From contig CAIYZX010000033.1 in the NCBI GenBank assembly GCA_903930745.1, forward strand, positions 1-10,160: 10,160 nt of DNA, written 5' to 3'. The position numbers and the translations under genes are program-made. The notes beneath the pieces are model-generated. The model did not search any database, was not told the origin of the DNA, and saw only the letters and a list, made by a program, of their open reading frames with translations. Shown here piece after piece: positions 1-6,207 of this stretch. This DNA is from an uncultured Chloroflexota bacterium. Its GTDB lineage: Bacteria > Chloroflexota > Limnocylindria > Limnocylindrales > CSP1-4. How positions within the stretch are numbered: position 1 is the first letter of the stretch; every line of letters starts with the position of its first letter.

Positions 1-246
1 CCGCTGCGCGTCCCGGTCCGGGCGATCCGTGCACCGGCACTCTTCGCGGGCCTGTCGATCGCGCTGTTCACGCAGCTGTTCGCGTTCATCGCGCCGCGGC
101 TCGTGGGGTACGCGTCGCTGTTCGGCGCGCTGGTGGCGGTGTTCGCCGTGCTGGTCTGGCTCTCGATCAGCCTGACCGTGCTGCTGCTGGGCGCGTGCTG
201 GGTGCGCGTGCGGATGGGCCCCGCGGGACCCGCCACTCAGGCCTGA
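1..246 (+). CDS. YihY/BrkB-family membrane protein, 3' end only
   Basis: The reading frame is open from base 1 and ends at TGA 244-246, so only the last 81 residues are visible and the start lies upstream of the window. The fragment has two hydrophobic segments, roughly residues 13-31 and 39-63. The pattern IAPRLVGYASLFGALVAV followed by LVWLSISLTVLLLGA matches the end of the YihY/BrkB family, where the last two helices carry a Y-x-S-L-x-G-A motif and a W-L-x-x-S/Y stretch. It stops soon after in a short basic tail. The family consists of inner-membrane proteins with about six helices. It was once called ribonuclease BN, which is now considered wrong, and its function is not firmly known. The gene converges on the zinc-ribbon gene and the two overlap by 10 bp at their stop codons. 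Family assignment is fairly good; nothing can be said of the missing part. Confidence 0.8.
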   Translation, partial: PLRVPVRAIRAPALFAGLSIALFTQLFAFIAPRLVGYASLFGALVAVFAVLVWLSISLTVLLLGACWVRVRMGPAGPATQA

Positions 247-1529
247 CGCGAGCCGCAGCGGCGGCAGAACCGGGCGTTGGCGGAGAGCGGGAGGCCGCAC
301 TTGATGCACGGATGCGGGGTGGCCGCGTGCTGGGGTGCGGTTGGGCCCGTCTGGCGGGCGGCTCCGGTAAGGACCTCGCGGGCCGATGCGGCCCAGACGG
401 CGGCGGCGTCCTCGCGCTCCACCAGCGGCCTGCCGGCGAGGGTGCTGCCGGGGGTGGCCGATGCGGCAGAGCCGCTCCAGGCGGGTGTCGTGGGCCACTG
501 CGGGGCGGCTGGCGCGGCGGTGGTCCCGGCGGCGGCGGTGTCGTCGGGCGCGACGGTGAGCCACGTGGCCGGAGCGGGAGCGGGGGCAGCGGCGTCGGGT
601 GCGGACCCGGCGATTGCGGCGACGTCCGCCACGGGCTCGGGCTCGGGCTCCGGCCCGGCCACCGGTTCAGGCCGAGCGATCACCTCCGGCCCGGCCACCG
701 GTTCAGGCCGAGCGATCACCTCAGGCCCGGCCACCGGTTCAGGCCGAGCGATCACCTCGACGTCGAGTGCGACCTCCAGCACGGGCTCGAGCGCAGCGGT
801 CGCTCGTTCGGCGGCGGCCAGGCGGGCCTCGGCCTGGGCGATGGCGTCCTCGAGCGACTGCCCGGGCTCCATTCCCAGGAGACGCGGCCTTGTGGACATT
901 GCCTCGGGCGCGATGACGGTCTCGGGCGCCGCGGCCACCGGCTCTTCGACGACAGATGCCGGCGCCTCGGCGGACACGATCGGCTCCGCCACGACCTCGG
1001 CCAGGTCGGCTGCCGGCCACGCTGGCACGGCCGATGGCGGGGCCACTGGTGCGCCTGTCGGGGCCACTGGTGCGCCTGCCAGGTCGATGGACGGCCAGGC
1101 CTCCACGGGAGGTGGGGACGCCATGAGCACCCTCGTGCCAGGCTCGGGCTGTGCGGGGGTGGCGGGTGCATCCGCCGGGGCGTCGATCCCGGTTGTCTCC
1201 ACCAGGTCCTCGGGGAGCGGCGCACAGGAGCGACATCGGCCATCGTCCGCGTTCCAGCAGCTGCCGCAGGTGTACTGCCGGCAGTCGATGCAGAAGCTGA
1301 ACGTCCTGTGGAAGGCGTCCAGCTGCGTCGTGGTGGCGCTGATCTCCTCGGCATGGCGCGCATCCGCCATCGCCTCCGACAGCGACATCCGGCCGTTGAG
1401 GACGAAGCTGCGCAGGCCCTTGCCAAGCGTGCGGACACGGCCCAGCGGCGATCCACTGGGCGCGCTGGACTGGAACGTGTAGCGCGTGCCGCACCGTTCG
1501 CAGAACGACTCGGTGAGGAGCTCTGCCAT
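237..1529 (-). CDS. Zinc-ribbon protein with Pro/Ala-rich repeat linker, unknown function
   Basis: The 430-residue product has all twelve of its cysteines in CxxC pairs: C10/C13, C80/C83, C88/C91, C99/C102, C408/C411 and C422/C425. The N-terminal region (1-103) begins FCERCGTRYTF and continues with FCIDCRQYTCGSCWN, which looks like one or two treble-clef or zinc-ribbon folds. The C-terminal 25 residues form a typical short zinc ribbon (CIKCGLPLSANARFCRRCG). Between them lie about 300 residues rich in Pro, Ala, Glu and Val, probably disordered, with a short helical stretch near 224-258 and three copies of VIARPEPVAGPE at 259-294. There is no signal peptide or membrane segment, so it is probably cytoplasmic. 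I chose ATG 1529 because the CERC motif follows at once, GGGG lies 5 nt upstream, and the upstream extension is Arg-rich and would run into fhaA. It is divergent from fhaA and convergent with the YihY-type gene. Zinc binding is inferred from the cysteines; I do not know the function. A scaffold or a protein/nucleic-acid adaptor role is possible but unsupported. Confidence 0.85.
   Translation of the reverse strand: MAELLTESFCERCGTRYTFQSSAPSGSPLGRVRTLGKGLRSFVLNGRMSLSEAMADARHAEEISATTTQLDAFHRTFSFCIDCRQYTCGSCWNADDGRCRSCAPLPEDLVETTGIDAPADAPATPAQPEPGTRVLMASPPPVEAWPSIDLAGAPVAPTGAPVAPPSAVPAWPAADLAEVVAEPIVSAEAPASVVEEPVAAAPETVIAPEAMSTRPRLLGMEPGQSLEDAIAQAEARLAAAERATAALEPVLEVALDVEVIARPEPVAGPEVIARPEPVAGPEVIARPEPVAGPEPEPEPVADVAAIAGSAPDAAAPAPAPATWLTVAPDDTAAAGTTAAPAAPQWPTTPAWSGSAASATPGSTLAGRPLVEREDAAAVWAASAREVLTGAARQTGPTAPQHAATPHPCIKCGLPLSANARFCRRCGSRQA
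651..758 (-). repeat. Three tandem 36-bp in-frame repeats
   Basis: Three direct copies at 651-686, 687-722 and 723-758 are identical except for the first base of the third copy. Read on the minus strand, each encodes VIARPEPVAGPE inside the linker of the zinc-ribbon gene, so a change in copy number would keep the frame. The flank at 639-650 is a run of GCTCGG-type triplets coding Pro-Glu, which is also repetitive. The near-perfect nucleotide identity suggests recent expansion by slippage or unequal recombination rather than old conserved protein repeats. Confidence 0.95.
1039..1078 (-). repeat. Two direct 19-bp repeats, 21-bp period
   Basis: GGGGCCACTGGTGCGCCTG occurs at 1039-1057 and again at 1060-1078. 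On the minus strand it encodes the duplicated GAPVAP units near residues 152-163 of the zinc-ribbon protein. It is a second, smaller in-frame duplication in the same disordered linker. Confidence 0.85.
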
Positions 1530-1549
1530 GGGTACCCCGGCGGTGATAC

Positions 1550-1576
1550 GTGTGCCCCGGCCCTGGCCGGGCGCAC
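1550..1576. promoter_or_regulatory. Imperfect inverted repeat, possible operator or leader hairpin
   Basis: Bases 1550-1562 can pair with 1565-1576: seven contiguous GC pairs (1556-1562 with 1565-1571, the innermost pairs probably open), a bulged C at 1555, then five more pairs including one G-T. On the minus strand it lies just upstream of or within the leader of the zinc-ribbon gene, about 20 nt from its start codon. It could be a regulator binding site or a hairpin. Such palindromes are common by chance at this GC content, so the functional call is weak. Confidence 0.3.
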
Positions 1577-1671
1577 AGAGTACATCGATCGCCCGAACCG
1601 CGGTGTCGGGCGGAGGTACCGCGCGGTGGCGGACGTTGGTCCCACAAGAGGGGCCTTGCGGCTTCGTCTGG

Positions 1672-1677
1672 TACGGT
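1672..1677 (+). promoter_or_regulatory. Candidate -10 element for near-leaderless fhaA transcript
   Basis: TACGGT fits TANNNT and ends 9 nt before the fhaA ATG at 1687. There is no Shine-Dalgarno-like purine run between 1660 and 1686. A -10 this close to the start, with no ribosome binding site, is the usual picture of a leaderless or nearly leaderless mRNA in high-GC bacteria. No -35 is evident at the normal distance. This is an inference from position only. Confidence 0.35.
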
Positions 1678-1686
1678 TCCGCCCTG

Positions 1687-2544
1687 ATGCCAGCCCTCGC
1701 CGACGTCGAACGCCTCCTGGAACGGGTCTTCGAGCGCACCACGGCGCGCGTCTTCCGGGCGCGCCTGCGGGTGGTCCAGGTGGAGCGGCGCGTGGAGCGG
1801 TCCATGGAGCGCGCGCGGGTCACCGGCGGCGGCCGCACGGCGGTTCCCAGCCGCTACCGCGTGCACCTGAACCCCGCAGACCTGGCCTCGCTGGCCGCCG
1901 ACATGGGTGGCGCGGAAGCCCTGGCTGCACGCCTGGCCGATGCCGCCCTCGCCTTCGCCAAGGTGCACGCGTACCAGCTGCCGGGCCGCCCCGTGGTGGC
2001 CGTGGTCTCCGATGCGCGTGTCCAGCGCGGTGCCGTGGAGGTGGACGCCGTCGCGGGCCGGGACCGGTCCAGCGGCTTCGCCATGGACCCCGGCGGGTCG
2101 CCTGCGGCCTCCCCGCTTGACGCCCCGCCTGGACCGCAGGTGGAGCCCGCGGCAGACCAGGGCACCCCGGCAGATCGCACGGCCACGCCGCCCCGCGGTG
2201 TCCGCACGGATGCGCAGGCCGCGTACATCCGGCCGGCGTCGGGACTCGCAACGGCGGTGGTCCGCGTCGTGGGTCGCGACGGCCGCGAGCGGACCGCGGA
2301 CGTGGGCGGCTCCGCCCTCACGCTGGGCCGAGCCCGCGAGAACGCGCTGGTCCTCGATGACCCGAGGGTCTCGCGCCAGCACGGGCGCCTCGTCGTCCGG
2401 CGCGGCACGCTCGTCTACACGGACCTGGGCTCCACCAACGGCACCCGGGTGAACGGGATCCGCGTCGACGAGTGCGTCCTGGCGATGGGGGACCGCGTGG
2501 TCCTGGGTGACACCGTCCTCGTCGTCGAACAGCTCCCGGCGTAG
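1687..2544 (+). CDS. fhaA: FhaA-like protein: DUF3662 domain plus C-terminal FHA domain
   Basis: The 285-residue cytoplasmic protein has two parts. Residues 1-120 match the N-terminal FhaA/DUF3662 domain, beginning with the helical ADVERLLERVFERTTARVFR and continuing with YRVHLNPADL and the P-x-V-x-V strand near 102. A Pro/Ala-rich linker (about 125-185) leads to a complete FHA domain at 189-281. That domain keeps the phospho-threonine-binding pattern: G214-R215, S229-R230-x-H232, and LGSTNGT at 247-253 followed by N256-G257. In mycobacteria FhaA binds phosphorylated MurJ (MviN) and restrains lipid II delivery; a similar adaptor role is likely here but is inferred from family and neighbours. 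I start it at ATG 1687 because the DUF3662 helix begins there and the upstream in-frame stretch is unlike the family and would overlap the divergent gene. There is no Shine-Dalgarno. It is the first gene of the operon, and fhaB follows after 14 bp. Confidence 0.95.
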   Translation: MPALADVERLLERVFERTTARVFRARLRVVQVERRVERSMERARVTGGGRTAVPSRYRVHLNPADLASLAADMGGAEALAARLADAALAFAKVHAYQLPGRPVVAVVSDARVQRGAVEVDAVAGRDRSSGFAMDPGGSPAASPLDAPPGPQVEPAADQGTPADRTATPPRGVRTDAQAAYIRPASGLATAVVRVVGRDGRERTADVGGSALTLGRARENALVLDDPRVSRQHGRLVVRRGTLVYTDLGSTNGTRVNGIRVDECVLAMGDRVVLGDTVLVVEQLPA

Positions 2545-2550
2545 GGGAGG
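2544..2550 (+). promoter_or_regulatory. Strong ribosome binding site of fhaB
   Basis: GGGGAGG overlaps the last base of the fhaA stop codon (TAG 2542-2544) and lies 8 nt before ATG 2559. It fixes the fhaB start. It contrasts with fhaA, which has no such site. Confidence 0.85.
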
Positions 2551-2558
2551 CGGCGCGC

Positions 2559-2993
2559 ATGGACGGGTACGTCATCACGGTCTGGTTCGTCCGGATCCTG
2601 TTCCTCGCGCTGCTGTACCTCTTCCTGTGGGCCGTGGCCCGCGTCCTGCTCCGGGATCTCCGGGCGGCCTCGCGCGGCCCCGCGGAGCTGGGCAGGCTCG
2701 TGGTTGTCGCCTCGCCACGGGGCGAGCCGCAGCCGGGCTACGCGTTCCCGTTGGACGCCGTGACCACGGTGGGCCGCGACGTCAACAACGGCATCGTGGT
2801 GGACGACCCGTTCGCCTCGTCGGAGCACGCCGTCCTGACCTACCGCGGGCGCACCTGGTACGTGGAGGACCTGGGGTCCACCAACGGCACGTTCGTGAAC
2901 GGCGTGCAGCTGTCCGGCATCGGCCCGCTGGGCTTCGGCGATGAGCTCCAGGTGGGCGAGGTGCGCTTCCGGCTGGACCGGGGCCGCGAGTGA
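2559..2993 (+). CDS. fhaB: FhaB-like membrane-anchored FHA protein
   Basis: This 144-residue protein has one N-terminal hydrophobic helix (about 5-30), a basic stop-transfer stretch with arginines at 32, 35 and 39, and a single FHA domain (about 46-140) that should face the cytoplasm. Size and layout match FhaB (FipA) of mycobacteria, which helps couple Ser/Thr phosphorylation to division and elongation. G72-R73, the S87-x-x-H90 pair and LGSTNGTFVNG at 105-115 are present, so phospho-threonine binding is plausible. The position between S87 and H90 that is Arg in the usual S-x-R-H form of this protein is Glu here (SSEH). It sits directly before the SEDS polymerase, with which it shares a 4-bp GTGA overlap, so the two are probably translationally coupled. 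Confidence 0.93.
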   Translation: MDGYVITVWFVRILFLALLYLFLWAVARVLLRDLRAASRGPAELGRLVVVASPRGEPQPGYAFPLDAVTTVGRDVNNGIVVDDPFASSEHAVLTYRGRTWYVEDLGSTNGTFVNGVQLSGIGPLGFGDELQVGEVRFRLDRGRE

Positions 2994-4486
2994 CCGCCGC
3001 CGCGCAGGCCCACAGACCCTTCATCCTCCGCATTCGCCCGCGCCCCCGCATGACGGAGCTGGCCCTCCTTGCCGGCGTCGCCGTCACGCTGGTCACGGGC
3101 GCGGCCTCTCTGGGTGCCACGGAGCGGCTCCGTGCCGCCCAGGAGGCCGGCAGGGCGGTCAAGACGCTGGACTTCACGCCGCCGGACCCGCAGGGCCTCC
3201 TCGTCTACCTCGGCGCGCTGCTGGCCGTCCACCTCGTGCTGGTGATCGCCGGCAGGCGCCTGGACCAGGTGTTGCTGCCCGCCGCGGCGATGCTGGGCGG
3301 CCTGGGCCTCCTCCTCATGCAGCGGCTGCCGCAGGACCTCGTAGTCCAGCGCCTGGCCGGTGCCGAGATGGGCCTGGGACAGCTCCAGCTGGCGTGGCTG
3401 CTCATCGCGCTGGGCGTCATCACCATGCTCGCGGTGGGCCTCCGGTCCGACGCGTGGCTGCGGACCTACAAGTACACGTGGGCCGCGGTGGGCATCGGGC
3501 TCCTGGCCCTCACGTTCGTCCTGGGCTCGGAGACGAACGGCGCGCGCCTGAGCCTGTCCATCGGCCCCATCTCCGGCCAGCCGTCCGAGCTGCTCAAGGT
3601 GATCCTGGTGGTCTTCCTGGCGGGCTACCTCTCGGAGAACCGGTCGCTGCTCGCGGAGGAGCACACCCGCATCGGGCCGTTCCGGCTGCCGCCGCTCCCG
3701 TACCTCGCGCCGATGGTGGCGATGTGGGCCATCGCCCTCGGCATCGTCGTCGTGCAGAAGGACCTGGGTGCGGCGCTGCTCTTCTTCGCCATCTTCCTGG
3801 GCCTCCTGTACGTCGCCACCGGCCGCCCGTCGTACGTCATCGGCGGCCTGGTGCTCTTCGTGGCGGGCTCGTTCGTCCTGTACCAGCTGTTCGCGCACGT
3901 CCAGACCCGCGTGGACAACTGGCTGGATCCCTGGAAGGACCCGCAGGGCGCCGGCTTCCAGGTGGTCCAGGCGCTGTACGCCTTCGGGCGCGGCGGGCTC
4001 CTGGGCGTGGGGCTTGGGGCCGGGCTGCCCACCATCGGCGGCAGGCTCCCCGTGCCCGCGGTGCACACTGACTACCCGCTGGCGGCGTTGGGCGAGGAGC
4101 TGGGCCTCGTGGGCCTGCTCGCGATCATGGGGCTGTATCTCGTGGTGGTGACCCGCGGTCTTCGGATCGCCGCCGCCACGCGGGACGAGTTCCGCGCACT
4201 GCTCGCCGCAGGGCTCGCGCTCGTCATCGGTGTCCAGGCGTTCATCATCGCCGCGGGCAACCTCAAGCTGATCCCGCTGACCGGCATCACGCTGCCGTTC
4301 ATCTCGTACGGCGGGTCCTCGCTGCTCGCGAACGCGCTGGTGGTGGGACTGCTGCTCGCGCTCTCGGACCGGGGACCGGAGCCGCCCGCCGCGCCTCGCC
4401 CCAAGGGCCGCCGGCGCCTGCTGGGCCGCTTCCGGCGCGGGACCGGGGCGAAGGGCGAGCCGGAGCGGCCCGGGGTGGCCGCATGA
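2990..4486 (+). CDS. rodA: SEDS-family peptidoglycan glycosyltransferase RodA/FtsW
   Basis: The 498-residue integral membrane protein has about a dozen hydrophobic stretches. It polymerises lipid II into glycan strands together with its partner class B PBP. SEDS hallmarks in order are QPSELLK (197-203), QKDLG (256-260), the loop motif WLDPWKDPQGAGFQ (311-324) followed by GRGGLLGVGLG, HTDYPLAALGEELG (359-372) with the conserved essential Asp at 361, and LPFISYGGSSLLAN (435-448). The long version with extra N-terminal helices and an Arg/Lys-rich cytoplasmic tail (464-486) resembles actinobacterial RodA. The start is GTG 2990 in a GTGA overlap with fhaB, and the end is an ATGA overlap with pbpA. 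I prefer RodA (elongation) over FtsW (division) because of the fha-pbpA neighbourhood; sequence motifs alone do not separate the two here. FtsW is the main alternative. Confidence 0.96.
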   Translation: MTAAAQAHRPFILRIRPRPRMTELALLAGVAVTLVTGAASLGATERLRAAQEAGRAVKTLDFTPPDPQGLLVYLGALLAVHLVLVIAGRRLDQVLLPAAAMLGGLGLLLMQRLPQDLVVQRLAGAEMGLGQLQLAWLLIALGVITMLAVGLRSDAWLRTYKYTWAAVGIGLLALTFVLGSETNGARLSLSIGPISGQPSELLKVILVVFLAGYLSENRSLLAEEHTRIGPFRLPPLPYLAPMVAMWAIALGIVVVQKDLGAALLFFAIFLGLLYVATGRPSYVIGGLVLFVAGSFVLYQLFAHVQTRVDNWLDPWKDPQGAGFQVVQALYAFGRGGLLGVGLGAGLPTIGGRLPVPAVHTDYPLAALGEELGLVGLLAIMGLYLVVVTRGLRIAAATRDEFRALLAAGLALVIGVQAFIIAAGNLKLIPLTGITLPFISYGGSSLLANALVVGLLLALSDRGPEPPAAPRPKGRRRLLGRFRRGTGAKGEPERPGVAA

Positions 4487-6039
4487 GACTGCGCATCCGA
4501 ACCCGCGACACCCGCGACACCCGCGTCGGGGCCGAAGGACGCCCGCGGGGCGGATCCCGAACCATCGGCGCCAACGCCGCACGGACGGGCACGGTCCTGG
4601 CACTCGCCTTCGCCCTCCTCGCAGGTGGCGCCGGGTACTGGCAGGTGGCGGAGGCCCACAACCTCGCCACGGCACCGGACAACCCCGCCGTGGTGGCGAT
4701 CGCGCGCCGGGCGATGCGCGGCCCCATCGTGGACAGCCAGGGCGCATGGCTCGCCCGCAGCGAGCGCGACGCGAACGGCGAGGCCGTCCGCCAGTACCGT
4801 GACGACGCGATCAGCCAGGTGGTGGGCTACGCCTCGCGCCTGTACGGCACCTCCGGCCTGGAGCGCACCTACAACGCGGAGCTGCTGGGTCTCACGGGGA
4901 CGGACCCGTTCCTGGAGATGACCGGCAAGTTCGGCGCCAAGCCGCAGGCGCAGCTGGGACTCCGCCTTACCCTGGACCTGCGCCTCCAGCGTGCCGCCGT
5001 GAAGGCGCTGGGGACGGATCGAGGCGCGGTGGTGATGCTGGATCCCACCACGGGCGAGATCCTGGCGCTCGCCTCCACGCCAACCTACGACGCGGGCGCC
5101 ATCGCGGACCCGGCGACGGCCCGCAGGACCTTCGAGGCCCTCCGCGCGGACGAGTCCCACCCGCTGCTGCCGCGCGCCACGCTGGGCCGGTACGTCCCGG
5201 GCTCCGTCTTCAAGATCGTGACCGCCATCGCGGGCCTGGACAGCGGGGCCATCGAGCCGTCCACCACCTTCCCGGAGCAGCCCGGTGCGGAGAAGGACGG
5301 GCTCCTCGTCAACGGCTTCCGGATCCGCGACGGCCACCACGCGCGCACCGGCGCCACAGCCCTGGACCTGGCCGGCGCCACGGAGGCCAGCTGCAACATC
5401 TGGTATGCCCTCGCGGGGCTCCGGACCGGGGGCGATGCCATGGTTGGCGAGGCCGCGAAGCTGGGGTTCGGTGCCGCGCTCCCGTTCGACCTCCCAACCG
5501 CCGCCAGCCGTGTCACCAACGGCGATGGCTCGGCGCCCGGCGGGTTCACCGACGAGACGGAGCTGGCGTCCGCCGCCTTCGGCCAGGGCGAGACCGTGGT
5601 GACGCCGCTCCAGATGGCGCTCGTGGCGGCCGCCGTGGCGAACGACGGCGTCCTGATGCGCCCGCACCTCGTGGCCGAGATCACCGGCGAGGGTCCGGGC
5701 GCGCGCACGATCGGCCCGGAGCAGTGGCGACGGGTCATGGCGGAGGACGACGCCCGAGCGCTCCAGGCGGCGATGCAGCAGGCGGTGGAGGGCGACATTG
5801 GCCGAACATTCACTTCCGGCGCGGCCATCCCGGGCATCGGCACCGCCGGCAAGTCCGGCACCGCGGAGCTGGGCGGCGAAGGGGAGCCCAACAGCTGGTT
5901 CATCGGCTTCGCGCCCACGGGTGACGCCCACATCGCCATCGCCGTGGTGGTGGAGCAGGGTGGCCGGGGAGGGGACCGGGCGGCCCCGCTGGCCGGGCGG
6001 CTCATGCAGACCTACTTCGAGCTGTACGGTCGGCCGTAG
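4483..6039 (+). CDS. pbpA: Class B penicillin-binding protein (PbpA type transpeptidase)
   Basis: This 518-residue protein is a membrane-anchored D,D-transpeptidase that cross-links peptidoglycan made by the SEDS protein upstream. It has a short Arg-rich cytoplasmic tail (1-34), one transmembrane helix (about 36-52), and a pedestal region with the class B motifs RGPIVDSQG (79-87, Ser where Arg is usual after the Asp), YGTSGLE (121-127) and LTLDLRLQ (162-169). The transpeptidase domain follows, with S241-x-x-K244 (nucleophile in GSVFK), S303-C304-N305 and K457-S458-G459-T460. All catalytic motifs are intact. Its length is close to that of mycobacterial PbpA and much shorter than PBP2 or FtsI with PASTA repeats; none are present. 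Translation is coupled to rodA by ATGA 4483-4486. It is the last gene of this operon. Confidence 0.96.
   Translation: MRLRIRTRDTRDTRVGAEGRPRGGSRTIGANAARTGTVLALAFALLAGGAGYWQVAEAHNLATAPDNPAVVAIARRAMRGPIVDSQGAWLARSERDANGEAVRQYRDDAISQVVGYASRLYGTSGLERTYNAELLGLTGTDPFLEMTGKFGAKPQAQLGLRLTLDLRLQRAAVKALGTDRGAVVMLDPTTGEILALASTPTYDAGAIADPATARRTFEALRADESHPLLPRATLGRYVPGSVFKIVTAIAGLDSGAIEPSTTFPEQPGAEKDGLLVNGFRIRDGHHARTGATALDLAGATEASCNIWYALAGLRTGGDAMVGEAAKLGFGAALPFDLPTAASRVTNGDGSAPGGFTDETELASAAFGQGETVVTPLQMALVAAAVANDGVLMRPHLVAEITGEGPGARTIGPEQWRRVMAEDDARALQAAMQQAVEGDIGRTFTSGAAIPGIGTAGKSGTAELGGEGEPNSWFIGFAPTGDAHIAIAVVVEQGGRGGDRAAPLAGRLMQTYFELYGRP
4501..4527 (+). repeat. Three tandem 9-bp repeats in pbpA 5' end
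   Basis: ACCCGCGAC occurs twice and is followed by ACCCGCGTC. It encodes Thr-Arg-Asp/Val units (residues 7-15) in the cytoplasmic tail of the class B PBP. It is in frame and adds positive charge and Thr residues near the membrane. Confidence 0.8.
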
Positions 6040-6207
6040 GCTCCACGCCAGGGGGCCCGGAGAACCACTTCGGCCTTCCGGTCGTACACTCCGGGCGGAG
6101 GCCGGCCCCGCTCTGCCGACGCGGGCCCGTCACCCGGACGTCCGTTGCGGCGTCACCTCCGAGACCAGGGCACAGCGCGGCGGGGGCCGTTCGATGACGG
6201 GAGTCCG
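6040..6207 (+). promoter_or_regulatory. Intergenic region between pbpA and moxR-type gene
   Basis: These 168 bp hold no convincing gene. TACACT at 6085-6090 fits a -10 element (TANNNT) and would give the downstream operon a leader of about 110 nt, but no good -35 is visible. A perfect 10-bp palindrome, CGGACGTCCG, lies at 6135-6144 between this candidate and the gene and could be an operator. No T-rich hairpin terminator follows pbpA, so read-through into the next operon is possible. Confidence 0.45.

Larger units (their letters stand above)
1530..1686. promoter_or_regulatory. Divergent intergenic region between zinc-ribbon gene and fhaA
   Basis: These 157 bp separate two divergent starts and must hold the promoters of both the minus-strand zinc-ribbon gene and the fhaA-fhaB-rodA-pbpA operon. 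On the minus strand a TANNNT hexamer (TACTCT, 1582 down to 1577) could serve as a -10 for the zinc-ribbon gene and would give a leader of about 40 nt. I see no good TTGACA-type -35 on either strand. An inverted repeat lies within the region. No open frame here looks coding. Confidence 0.55.

Noticed and set aside
651..758. Possible CRISPR-like repeat array
   Set aside because: The 36-bp units abut with no spacers and encode an in-frame protein repeat.
1486..1686. Upstream extension of fhaA
   Set aside because: It overlaps the start of the divergent zinc-ribbon gene and does not resemble the DUF3662 N-terminus.
195..2120. Long plus-strand open frames across the zinc-ribbon gene (up to 641 codons)
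   Set aside because: They are antisense shadows caused by high GC. Their translations are low-complexity Gly/Arg/Ala-rich with no domain, and they cross two real genes and the divergent intergenic region.
2840..4747. Minus-strand open frame of 635 codons opposite rodA
   Set aside because: It is rich in Arg, Gln, His and Glu with no recognisable domain, and lies wholly opposite well-supported genes; it is a GC-driven shadow.
4072..5931. Minus-strand open frame of 619 codons opposite rodA and pbpA
   Set aside because: The opposite strand encodes intact SEDS and PBP catalytic motifs, while this frame shows none.
6025..6038. Hairpin TACGG-TCGG-CCGTA at the pbpA stop as a terminator
   Set aside because: The stem is only 5 bp, overlaps the stop codon and is not followed by a T run.
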